Shown here one piece after another: positions 7,820-13,618 of a DNA stretch of 13,618 bases. The notes under the pieces were generated by a model. That model did no database searches and was not told the DNA's origin. It saw nothing but the letters and a program-made list of their open reading frames with translations. The stretch is from JBDSGC01 sp046594105 (GTDB taxonomy: Bacteria; Acidobacteriota; Thermoanaerobaculia; Gp7-AA8), in assembly GCA_046594105.1 (NCBI GenBank), contig JBKJQB010000357.1:1-13618 (forward strand), written 5' to 3'. Position 1 is the stretch's first letter, and the number at the start of each line of letters is the position of its first letter. Both the position numbers and the translations under genes were made by a program.

Positions 7820-7849
7820 ACGAGAGCCGGCTTAGCGCCGGCTCTCGTT
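7820..7849. terminator. Bidirectional terminator between convergent genes
   Basis: A perfect 12-base-pair stem (ACGAGAGCCGGC at 7820-7831 with its complement at 7837-7848) closes a five-base loop. It sits 19 bases after the small + strand gene and 29 bases beyond the end of the convergent - strand operon. The T-run is modest on the + side (GTTGTT) and comparable on the - side (TGCTTTCT), so it can plausibly end transcription from both directions. Confidence 0.82.
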
Positions 7850-7877
7850 GTTCCAACTGCTTTCCAGCGAGCTGGGC

Positions 7878-8921
7878 CTACTGATTGGCAATCATCCGAG
7901 CGAGAGCAGAAACCGCGATGTCGGCCGTTACGGAGTCAGTGAGCGCGATGTCTTTCACGGTCGACCAGCTTCGCGCGCCGAGGCTGTACGAGAGGTAGCT
8001 GACGCGATCTGGGAGTGTATTGCAGAAGATGAACGTCTTTCCGTCGTGAGAAGTGATGGTGGAAGTTCGCCCCGACCAGCTCGTTGGTAAGGATCTGGCG
8101 GCGGGGAAGTGGGTCGGTACCCCAGGTCCGTTCCCTGGACCCCGGCCCACTGGAATGCGGACTCGCGCGTCGGCAATTGGTTTCAGCGTGACCCGATGGA
8201 ACGTGCTCGTCTTCGAGTCGGCAAAGAGAACGTCGACGGAACTCTGATCGCCCCCGTCCAGCACAGCAACGTGTCGCAGCAGTTCGCGATCCGCGTTTGG
8301 ATCGGGGCCGGCAGTAACGGAAGGAGTCTCGATGAGATTGAGAAGATCGTGCAGCTCGATGGAGCGAATCGCGCCCTTCTCGACGTTGAGCAGCGCGTAG
8401 CGGGCTGCCTCTCCGTCTCCGCTCTGCTCCCACCACGCCGCGTGAAGCAGCAATGCGGGGACGTCGGCATAAGAACCGTCTTTCTGCAGCTGAGAGACGC
8501 GGCGCGTGATTCCGACGCTCAGGTTGTAACGCACCACGTACGGTTTGGAGTCAATGGAGACAGCGGGTGTCCACTTCCCGTTCTGATAGGTGGCCACCAG
8601 AATCTCGCTCGACATCGCGTTCGGCATGCGAAGCCACACGAGGAGCAGCGTTTTGGAGTCGGCATCGTAGGCCAGTGCCGGACGCCAGTTGATTCCGGTA
8701 TTGAGCGTCTCCGGGACCACGGCCCTGGTCACGATCGCTCCCCGCTGAACGGTGAGAGCAAGTTCGCTGATCGTTGATCCGGCGGCGCTGTCGCCGACCA
8801 ATTCACTCACGATGCTGAAGACAGTCCCATCACTGGTGACGAGAACATCACGATCGATCATCGCAGCGGACGTCGCCACGGGGACGAGAACGAGAACGAG
8901 CAGGAAAAGGAGACGTTTCAT
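7878..8921 (-). CDS. Exported protein of unknown function, possible beta-propeller
   Basis: The 347-residue product starts with a clear signal peptide: MKR, a leucine/valine-rich core at residues 4-15, then ATSAA before the mature chain. I do not recognise the family. The mature part is rich in beta-type segments, with repeating patterns of the form W-x-P-A-L-A-Y-D followed by hydrophobic strands ending in Trp (LLLVWLR, LLLHAAWW). Such patterns occur in BNR/sialidase-like or other beta-propeller proteins, but no catalytic motif is visible, so this is only a structural guess. It has no lipobox cysteine and no C-terminal anchor, so it is probably periplasmic or secreted. The ATG overlaps the stop of the upstream TPR gene by 4 bases (8918-8921) and lacks a strong Shine-Dalgarno, implying translational coupling. 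It is the last gene of the - strand operon. Confidence 0.8.
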   Translation of the reverse strand: MKRLLFLLVLVLVPVATSAAMIDRDVLVTSDGTVFSIVSELVGDSAAGSTISELALTVQRGAIVTRAVVPETLNTGINWRPALAYDADSKTLLLVWLRMPNAMSSEILVATYQNGKWTPAVSIDSKPYVVRYNLSVGITRRVSQLQKDGSYADVPALLLHAAWWEQSGDGEAARYALLNVEKGAIRSIELHDLLNLIETPSVTAGPDPNADRELLRHVAVLDGGDQSSVDVLFADSKTSTFHRVTLKPIADARVRIPVGRGPGNGPGVPTHFPAARSLPTSWSGRTSTITSHDGKTFIFCNTLPDRVSYLSYSLGARSWSTVKDIALTDSVTADIAVSALARMIANQ

Positions 8922-9802
8922 AGTTTGAGGTTCAGCATGGAGCGAAGATCGATGGTGAAGAGGAGTCGCTTCAGACTACGGAACTGGGGATAAAAGCGTG
9001 CGAGCTGCTCGAAGTGATCCTCGGCTCCGTCCATGTCGCCGGTCTTGTAGGCGACCTCGCCGAGAAGGTAGTGAGCGTTGCGATGCTGACGCGGCTCGTT
9101 CGCGAGCTCGAGTCCCTTTTCGCCGACCTCTTTCGCTTTGTCGAACTGCTGGAGGTCGAGATAGCCATAGCACAGGTCGATGTAGGAATCAGAAAGGGAA
9201 CTCGGCACCTGGATGGAGTCAATGACGCTCTCGATCATGGCGATTCCTTCGCCGGTCTTGCCAGTCAGCAGCTTGTTGTAGCCAAGGTTCTGGAAGATGG
9301 CCACCCGCGAAAAGTTCTGCTGGGCCTGATCCTCAAGCGTGTTGAGCAGGGCCAAAGCCTGCTCGAAGCAATCGATGGCCTGATGAAACTGAGAGTCGAT
9401 CTCGTACACGATTCCGAGATCGTTGAGCGCAGCAAGCTTCCAGAACGCCTCGTCTGCTTCAGCGGCTGCGTCGAGCGCGATCTGACCATAGAAAATCGCA
9501 CGCTTCGTTTCATTCGCCAGTCGATGCTTGTACATCAGGGCGTAGCCGGCGAGGAAGGTGTGATGCACGTTTCTGCGGCGCATCAGGATCGAAGGAAGTG
9601 CCTGGACTTCCGGTCCGCTGCGCTCCATGGCGATCAACGCGTCCGCTTTGTTGATGGTGATCAATTCGCGACGCTCGTCGTCCAGCGCGAGGACCAGAGC
9701 CTGGTCGTACAGCGCGAGCGCTGTTTCGAATTCCTCCGCGCGAACACACGCCAGCGCCTGCTGGCGGACCCCTTCAGACTGCAGTCTCGTCGGTTCAGAC
9801 AT
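8918..9802 (-). CDS. Cytoplasmic tetratricopeptide-repeat (TPR) protein
   Basis: This 294-residue protein has no signal peptide or membrane segment. It is largely helical, with TPR-like units at about residues 12-42 (EEFETALALYDQAL), 121-152 (LNDLGIVYEIDSQFHQAIDC), 207-236 (YGYLDLQQFDKAKEVGEKGL) and 242-272 (YLLGEVAYKTGDMDGAEDHF); the regions between look like degenerate repeats. TPR arrays bind peptides or partner proteins. The start at 9802 (MSEPTRLQ) is chosen because GAGGG lies a few bases upstream and because the gene then overlaps the XRE gene by 8 bases; the same frame runs upstream to 9937 but that part is out-of-frame shadow of the XRE gene. Lying between a regulator and an exported protein, it could be the sensing or protein-interaction partner of the regulator; that is inference. 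Confidence 0.88.
   Translation of the reverse strand: MSEPTRLQSEGVRQQALACVRAEEFETALALYDQALVLALDDERRELITINKADALIAMERSGPEVQALPSILMRRRNVHHTFLAGYALMYKHRLANETKRAIFYGQIALDAAAEADEAFWKLAALNDLGIVYEIDSQFHQAIDCFEQALALLNTLEDQAQQNFSRVAIFQNLGYNKLLTGKTGEGIAMIESVIDSIQVPSSLSDSYIDLCYGYLDLQQFDKAKEVGEKGLELANEPRQHRNAHYLLGEVAYKTGDMDGAEDHFEQLARFYPQFRSLKRLLFTIDLRSMLNLKL
9776..9787. repeat. 12-base perfect palindrome containing ACTGCAG
   Basis: AGACTGCAGTCT is a perfect palindrome located about 15-26 bases inside the TPR coding region. Its core matches the two ACTGCAG copies in the divergent promoter region, and by eye I find no other ACTGCAG or CTGCAGT in the window. It could be an extra binding site for the XRE protein, but a chance occurrence in coding sequence is possible. 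Confidence 0.35.
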
Positions 9803-10160
9803 CGTCACCCTCGCTCCCACCCTCGTCCGATTCCCACGTGCCGTCCTCTTCCTGCCGCCGCTTGAATTCGATGAAGCTTTCCACTTCTTTCTGGGCAGAG
9901 GGGCTGAGGTTTTTGAACTTCTGCGCCAGCGATTCACTACGTTCGCTATCCTCGAAAAAGTCCGCGATGCTCAAGTCGAAGGTACCAAGGATTTTCAGCA
10001 GAGTGTCCAGTCCAACTTTGTATTCTCCCTGCTCCATTCTCGAGAGGTCGGACTGGTGAACGCCGATGCGCTCGGCAAGCTCCACCTGCGTCAGCTTGCG
10101 CTGGCGGCGGAGTTGCCGGATCTTCCGGCCCACGAGTTCGAGTTGTGCAGGGTTGTGCAT
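9795..10160 (-). CDS. XRE-family (Cro/CI-type) DNA-binding regulator
   Basis: A 121-residue protein with a single Cro/CI helix-turn-helix domain at about residues 9-65. The segment LTQVELAERIGVHQSDLSRM (23-42) is the classic HTH, with the recognition helix near 35-44, followed by YKVGLDTLLKILGTFDLSIA as the remaining helices of the fold. After it come a helical stretch with FIEFKRRQEEDG and a strongly acidic tail (SDEGGSEGDDV). No sensor or peptidase domain is fused, so signal input may come from the TPR protein encoded next. The ATG at 10160 is preferred over a TTG at 10196 that would add 12 residues. It is first in the - strand operon and divergent from the permease gene, a usual arrangement for an autoregulator that also controls the neighbouring operon. 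Confidence 0.92.
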   Translation of the reverse strand: MHNPAQLELVGRKIRQLRRQRKLTQVELAERIGVHQSDLSRMEQGEYKVGLDTLLKILGTFDLSIADFFEDSERSESLAQKFKNLSPSAQKEVESFIEFKRRQEEDGTWESDEGGSEGDDV

Positions 10161-10172
10161 CGGGCGGTTCCG

Positions 10173-10200
10173 TTGACTTTTATGCTGTACCGGCAATAAA
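10173..10200 (+). promoter_or_regulatory. Candidate promoter of the permease/FG-GAP operon
   Basis: TTGACT (10173-10178) and AATAAA (10195-10200) are separated by 16 bases; the -35 matches 5 of 6 and the -10 matches 4 of 6 consensus positions. Transcription would begin near 10207, giving a short leader before the GTG at 10233. The element overlaps the candidate - strand promoter and abuts both ACTGCAG copies. Confidence 0.4.
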
Positions 10201-10212
10201 CTGCAGGCTCAA
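10184..10212 (-). promoter_or_regulatory. Candidate promoter of the XRE-TPR-exported-protein operon
   Basis: On the - strand TTGAGC (10212-10207) and TACAGC (10189-10184) are separated by 17 bases. The hexamers match consensus moderately, and the distance to the XRE start at 10160 is suitable. One ACTGCAG copy (10200-10206) lies in the spacer on the opposite strand, where a bound regulator would block polymerase. Confidence 0.35.
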
Positions 10213-10226
10213 TCTACGGACTGCAG
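10200..10226. repeat. Two ACTGCAG copies spaced 20 bases, candidate operator
   Basis: ACTGCAG occurs at 10200-10206 and 10220-10226, exactly 20 bases apart, which is about two helical turns and would place bound proteins on the same DNA face. Each core CTGCAG is itself palindromic. The pair covers the expected transcription start of the permease operon and the spacer of the candidate XRE promoter. Confidence 0.38.
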
Positions 10227-10232
10227 ACCGCG

Positions 10233-11012
10233 GTGTCAAGTCCCGAGGTCCTCCAAACGTTCAAGAACGCCCACCTTCTTCGCGAGCTCGTCAAACGAGA
10301 CTTCCGCGCCCGTTTCACCGGTTCTGCGCTTGGCGTTGTCTGGGCCGTGCTCCAGCCGTTGAGCCTGGTGGTGCTCTACTGGTTCGTTTTTACCTATATG
10401 TTTTCGCGGGGCCCAGCCGTGAGAGACGACCACTACATCGACTTTCTCATCGCCGGCCTACTGCCCTGGCTTGGGTTCAACGAAGGAGTCATCCGAGCCA
10501 CCACGAGCATCGTGGAGAATGCTGCCATGGTTCGGCGGCTCTCCTTCCGCAGCGAGCTTCTGGTAGTAGTGCCGAATGTCTCGGCCATCATCTTTGAATC
10601 CATTGCTCTGGGCCTCTTCTCCGTTTTTCTGCTCATTCGGGGTACTCCACCGCTCTGGATCTGGGCTCTCCCGTTGGCGTTGGCTCTTCAGTTCGCCATG
10701 CAGGTCGGATTGGGTTGGTTTCTGGCCGCCGGCTTCGTTCTGTTCCGGGATCTGATCCCCATTGTCGGGTTCCTGCTTTCGGTGCTCTTCTATCTGAGCC
10801 CGATTCTCTATCCCGTAGCGGGACGGTTCGCGGTCTTCTTCGCCTGGAATCCGATGACCCCGCTCCTCGGTTTGTTTCGCAGCGCGTTGCTCTGTGCCGC
10901 GTTACCTGCAGCCGGTTCGCTCGTATTTCTGGTGACGGTTGCGACTGGCTTGTTCACCGGGGGACTTCTGTTTTTCCGGCGGGCACAAGGGACGCTGGCC
11001 GATTTGATCTGA
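10233..11012 (+). CDS. ABC-2-type polysaccharide/O-antigen export permease (Wzm-like)
   Basis: The product is the membrane half of an ABC exporter that moves lipid-linked polysaccharide across the inner membrane. The 259 residues agree with Wzm/TagG-family permeases. The N-terminus shows the family pattern: LLRELVKRDFRARFTGSALG followed at once by the first membrane segment (GVVWAVLQPLSLVVLYWFVF). About six hydrophobic segments follow, including FLLSVLFYLSPILYPV near residue 180-200 and a final span ending FFRRAQGTLADLI. The start is GTG at 10233 with only a weak ribosome-binding site. No ATP-binding (Wzt) partner lies next to it in this window, although such permeases need one. The downstream neighbour, 31 bases away, is a secreted FG-GAP protein, so this may be part of a dispersed or unusual export system. 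Confidence 0.9.
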   Translation: MSSPEVLQTFKNAHLLRELVKRDFRARFTGSALGVVWAVLQPLSLVVLYWFVFTYMFSRGPAVRDDHYIDFLIAGLLPWLGFNEGVIRATTSIVENAAMVRRLSFRSELLVVVPNVSAIIFESIALGLFSVFLLIRGTPPLWIWALPLALALQFAMQVGLGWFLAAGFVLFRDLIPIVGFLLSVLFYLSPILYPVAGRFAVFFAWNPMTPLLGLFRSALLCAALPAAGSLVFLVTVATGLFTGGLLFFRRAQGTLADLI

Positions 11013-11043
11013 TTCGCAAGCGAGTCAATCCGAGGAGATTTTG

Positions 11044-12822
11044 ATGTCGATCAGAAGTTTTCTATTTGCTATCTCGTTGTTCGCCGGGGCCACTGCCATC
11101 CACGCGCAAACGACTACGCCGAGCGGTTCACCCCGTCCGACAGGTGGGACGGCGGAGGGCTCTGCTTCACCTGCTGCGCCTCTTCCCGATGGTGGCGTGC
11201 CGGTCTATATCCGCCCGGAAACGGCGCAGCAGCGAGCGGCGCGGCTGGGAACGGCGGAAGATCCTGGGTTTGACCCTGACGAAAACAAACATTTCTGGCG
11301 TTTCGGACACTCCTATCATATCACCCGGTACGAACGTCGCTGGGCCGCGTACGACCAGCCCGATCCGGCATTCGTGCGACCCTTGGCGCTCGTCAACTTC
11401 GCGATGGAAATCTATCAGCAGAATGACAAGTGGTTGTGGGTGTGGGCGCTGGATCCGGAAGCTGAGGACGTGACGCACGCCGCAGCCGAGGCTCCTCCTG
11501 TCAGCCGCTTCAAACCGGACCACATCGCTTTTTTCGAGCGTATCCGTCCCCAGTTTTCCCCAGTAACCCCGCCGCCCAGCGGGAAGACCCTCGTCTTCGA
11601 GAGCTCGTCCTCTGGCCTTCCGACGAACGGCTCGTGGCGCAGCTCCCTCGCCGTAGCAGATATGAACGGCGATGGGTTTCCCGACATCATCCTTCCCTCC
11701 CAGCGCAAGGGAAACGGGATTCCGTTCATCTTCTTGGGTGACGGCAAGGGTCACTGGCGGAATTGGGAAAACATCCGGTGGCCCCACACGGTGGACTACG
11801 GCGGTGTCGCCGCAGCAGACTTCAACCGCGATGGGCATATGGATCTTGTTTTCGCCGTGCATCTCAATGGGCTGTATGTTTTTCTCGGCGATGGAAAGGG
11901 GAACTTCACTGAGGTATCCAAAGGCCTCCCTCGCGACTTTCCCACCCGACGGGTACTGGCGATGGATGTGGACGGAGACGGTTATCCCGATATCGTCACC
12001 AGCAGTGAAGGTCCGACAGCCCTGGAACGCGCAGAGAACGCGGACTACGGCAAAATTCGTTGGTATCTGAACCGGAAGAAGGGCACGGAATGGTCCGGCG
12101 GCAATGTATCCGCGCCCCCGATCCGGATCGGAGGAGACTGGCTTTCCGCCGGCAATTTCAACGGTGATCACACCCCCGATTTCGTCTCCTCCAGCGTTTT
12201 TCAGGGCAGCACAGAGGTCATTCACCTGAGTGACAAGCCGGGACATTGGAAGCCGTTGCCGAGCGACGGCGACCTCCTGCCGTCCATTTCCTACTTCCTG
12301 GCGAATACGACGGGCAAGTTCTCATCAAAGAGGGTGGATGACGCGATCGTCTCCTTCATCCGGTACTGGCCGAGCGACCTGGACAGCCGGACGGTTCCCA
12401 CCCCCACCATTACCGAGATGACCAGCATCGACCGGATCAGCTTTTCGAAGGGCGGAGCAAAACGAATTCCGATCGTGCGCTGGTCCAGCCGCGCCGGCAT
12501 CTGGGGCCTGGCTTCCGGCGACTTTGACGGAGACGGAAATCTGGACATCATCTATGCGCGAGATGACCCCCGGGAGGCAGTGATTCTGCTGAACGATGGC
12601 CAGGGAAAATTCAGCAGCGCGACGCTGGAGGGTTTGAAACTCGACCAGAATCACAGCTACGACATCAAGGTTGCGGATCTGAATGGGGATGGCCGGCCGG
12701 ATGTGATCGTGATGTATGAGATGACAGCGACCACGACGTTGGCTGAGCGTGATGGTTCGGTTCAGGTCTTTCTCAACCGAGGAGCGAAGACGAGCGCGCA
12801 GCGGGCGACGAGCCCGAAATAG
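11044..12822 (+). CDS. Secreted FG-GAP/VCBS repeat protein
   Basis: A 592-residue exported protein with a signal peptide (hydrophobic residues 6-19, IHA site after residue 21) and a Pro/Ser/Gly-rich linker at about 23-55. Residues about 60-170 form a region I do not recognise, rich in Trp and Tyr (FWRFGHSYHITRYERRW; WLWVWALDPE). Six FG-GAP-type repeats follow, each with a calcium-loop pattern: DMNGDGFPD (206-214), DFNRDGHMD (259-267), DVDGDGYPD (308-316), NFNGDHTPD (371-379, degenerate), DFDGDGNLD (493-501) and DLNGDGRPD (545-553). Such repeats build an integrin-like beta-propeller that binds Ca2+. The start at 11044 follows GAGGAG (11032-11037); a TTG just before it is less likely. It is 31 bases after the permease gene, so probably co-transcribed. 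The ligand or substrate is unknown. Confidence 0.9.
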   Translation: MSIRSFLFAISLFAGATAIHAQTTTPSGSPRPTGGTAEGSASPAAPLPDGGVPVYIRPETAQQRAARLGTAEDPGFDPDENKHFWRFGHSYHITRYERRWAAYDQPDPAFVRPLALVNFAMEIYQQNDKWLWVWALDPEAEDVTHAAAEAPPVSRFKPDHIAFFERIRPQFSPVTPPPSGKTLVFESSSSGLPTNGSWRSSLAVADMNGDGFPDIILPSQRKGNGIPFIFLGDGKGHWRNWENIRWPHTVDYGGVAAADFNRDGHMDLVFAVHLNGLYVFLGDGKGNFTEVSKGLPRDFPTRRVLAMDVDGDGYPDIVTSSEGPTALERAENADYGKIRWYLNRKKGTEWSGGNVSAPPIRIGGDWLSAGNFNGDHTPDFVSSSVFQGSTEVIHLSDKPGHWKPLPSDGDLLPSISYFLANTTGKFSSKRVDDAIVSFIRYWPSDLDSRTVPTPTITEMTSIDRISFSKGGAKRIPIVRWSSRAGIWGLASGDFDGDGNLDIIYARDDPREAVILLNDGQGKFSSATLEGLKLDQNHSYDIKVADLNGDGRPDVIVMYEMTATTTLAERDGSVQVFLNRGAKTSAQRATSPK

Positions 12823-12893
12823 AGTCACAGGGTTGGGGTACAGCTCGTGCACTGGCGCGGCTGGAGGATATGAAAATAAACTTCGATTCGCGG

Positions 12894-12921
12894 TTGCGTC
12901 GCGAGCCGCTTTGGGTATAAT
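12894..12921 (+). promoter_or_regulatory. Candidate upstream promoter with perfect -10
   Basis: A perfect TATAAT at 12916-12921 follows TTGCGT (12894-12899) with a 16-base spacer. Transcription would start near 12928 and give a leader of about 190 bases before the secreted-protein gene at 13120. It lies in the 297-base non-coding stretch 12823-13119. I see no clear terminator for the FG-GAP gene there. Confidence 0.42.
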
Positions 12922-12979
12922 CCGCGGCATCCTTCGGACGGAACCTATGGCGTAATCCCATAAAAGTGAGGTCGAGGTC

Positions 12980-13008
12980 TTGACTTCTCGAAAAGTTGAC
13001 CATACTGT
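12980..13008 (+). promoter_or_regulatory. Candidate proximal promoter of the secreted-protein gene
   Basis: TTGACT (12980-12985) and TACTGT (13003-13008) are separated by 17 bases, keeping the key first, second and last bases of the -10. It would give a leader of about 105 bases before the ATG at 13120. Together with the upstream candidate it may form tandem promoters. Confidence 0.42.
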
Positions 13009-13020
13009 TAGCGGACTAAC
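13007..13020. other. Small inverted repeat at the proximal promoter
   Basis: GTTAG (13007-13011) and CTAAC (13016-13020) form a perfect five-base-pair arm around CGGA. It overlaps the end of the candidate -10 and the expected transcription start, so it fits an operator better than a leader hairpin. The evidence is only the symmetry and position. Confidence 0.3.
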
Positions 13021-13119
13021 GAGATCAAATATCGGCGCGGGAGGTGATTGTATCGTCGCGAGAGGGTGACCCGTTGATCGTTCAAATCTATGAATCAAAT
13101 GATGTGTAGGAGAAACAAG

Positions 13120-13618
13120 ATGAAAAAACTTTTGGCATTGGCGATTACGGCGACCCTCCTGACGGCGGGCTCGGCGTTCGCAGTGGAACGGCATCTCACG
13201 CCGCTGATCAGCTCTTCAGGTGCACCCGGAATCGGCGGGACGACCGACAATGGAGCCTCGTGTGACATTGGTGTCACCCCGGCTGCAACCCTTCTGCTGC
13301 CTTACTTCGAAGTCGACACGGCGGCCACCTCAGGCACCGGCGCCACGACGCTCTTCACGATCACGAACACGAGCCGCTATCCGCAGATCGCTCACGTGAC
13401 CGTCTGGACCGACTGGTCTTTCCCGGTTCTCGACTTCAACATCTTCCTCACCGGTTATGACGTTCAGGGCATCAACCTGTACGACGTCATCGTTCGTGGA
13501 ACGGTCGCCGGCAGCGGTACCAGCGTCACCACGACGCCTGGCGTCCCGACGCCCACTGGATCCACCATCGGCGCGACGCCGTTGGCGAACACGTCCAACC
13601 CGAACTTCCTTGCGTCGG
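13120..13618 (+). CDS. Secreted protein of unknown function (N-terminal part)
   Basis: An open frame of 166 codons continues past the window edge. It starts with a classical signal peptide: MKKLL, a hydrophobic core at residues 6-16, and AFA before Val22. The mature part has one cysteine (residue 48, in GASCDIG), then LLLPYFEVD, a beta-rich block with TTLFTITNTSRYPQIAHVTV, and WTDWSFPVLDFNIFLTGYDV. A Thr/Gly/Ser/Pro-rich low-complexity stretch follows at about 132-155. I recognise no named family; the alternating pattern suggests an extracellular beta-sandwich. The ATG at 13120 is chosen because AGGAGA at 13108-13113 lies just upstream; in-frame ATGs at 13090, 13099 and 13102 would put charged residues ahead of the signal peptide and lack such a site. 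Confidence 0.85.
   Translation, partial: MKKLLALAITATLLTAGSAFAVERHLTPLISSSGAPGIGGTTDNGASCDIGVTPAATLLLPYFEVDTAATSGTGATTLFTITNTSRYPQIAHVTVWTDWSFPVLDFNIFLTGYDVQGINLYDVIVRGTVAGSGTSVTTTPGVPTPTGSTIGATPLANTSNPNFLAS

Noticed and set aside
9014..9865. 283-codon + strand open frame opposite the TPR gene
   Set aside because: The - strand frame has TPR motifs, proper overlaps with its neighbours and a ribosome-binding site; the + frame has none of these.
12870..12920. Possible 16-codon leader peptide (MKINFDSRL...) after a GGAGG
   Set aside because: The GGAGG is only 2 bases from the ATG, too close for normal initiation, and the frame has no regulatory codon run; it also overlaps a candidate -10.
12325..13194. 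289-codon - strand open frame across the FG-GAP gene end and the intergenic region
   Set aside because: It covers FG-GAP repeats on the other strand and a region with promoter-like elements, with no recognisable motif in its product.
1..13618. CRISPR arrays, insertion sequences, tRNA or rRNA genes
   Set aside because: I saw no regularly spaced repeats, transposase motifs, terminal inverted repeats or tRNA-like cloverleaf sequences while reading both strands.

Overview
The window comes from a GC-rich, Gram-negative-type bacterium. The gene styles (nuo operon with a long NuoL, exported FG-GAP/VCBS repeat protein, XRE plus TPR pair, Wzm-like permease) look most like Acidobacteriota or a neighbouring deep-branching phylum. 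That placement is general resemblance only; no taxonomic marker gene is present.

Region 1 (1-7480, + strand) is the 3' end of a respiratory energy operon. It holds the tail of nuoJ, then nuoK, nuoL, nuoM and nuoN (the membrane, proton-pumping arm of complex I). The F0 assembly and membrane genes atpZ, atpI, atpB and atpE follow directly. Most junctions overlap or nearly touch, so this is probably one co-transcribed, translationally coupled unit, ending in a clear rho-independent terminator after atpE. atpF and the F1 genes do not follow, so the ATP synthase genes are split between at least two loci. AtpE carries a cleavable-looking signal peptide and an ambiguous ion-binding signature.

Region 2 (7481-7877) contains a two-helix, 55-residue membrane protein with an excellent ribosome-binding site. 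It is followed by a strong bidirectional terminator that separates it from the convergent genes beyond.

Region 3 (7878-10160, - strand) is a tight three-gene operon with 8-base and 4-base overlaps: a small XRE-type DNA-binding protein, a cytoplasmic TPR protein and an exported protein that may be a beta-propeller. The arrangement suggests a sensor/regulator/exported-effector module whose function I do not recognise. Divergent from it (10233-12822, + strand) are an ABC-2 polysaccharide-export-type permease without an ATPase partner in the window and a secreted six-repeat FG-GAP protein. The 72-base divergent region holds overlapping candidate promoters and two ACTGCAG copies exactly 20 bases apart. 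A third copy lies in a 12-base palindrome at the start of the TPR gene. These are candidate operators for the XRE protein.

Region 4 (12823-13618) is a roughly 300-base regulatory stretch with two candidate promoters, followed by the start of a secreted protein of unknown function that runs off the window.

Most of the window is ordinary housekeeping. The parts most worth a second look are the nuo/atp junction, the AtpE features and the XRE-TPR-exported-protein module with its possible operators.
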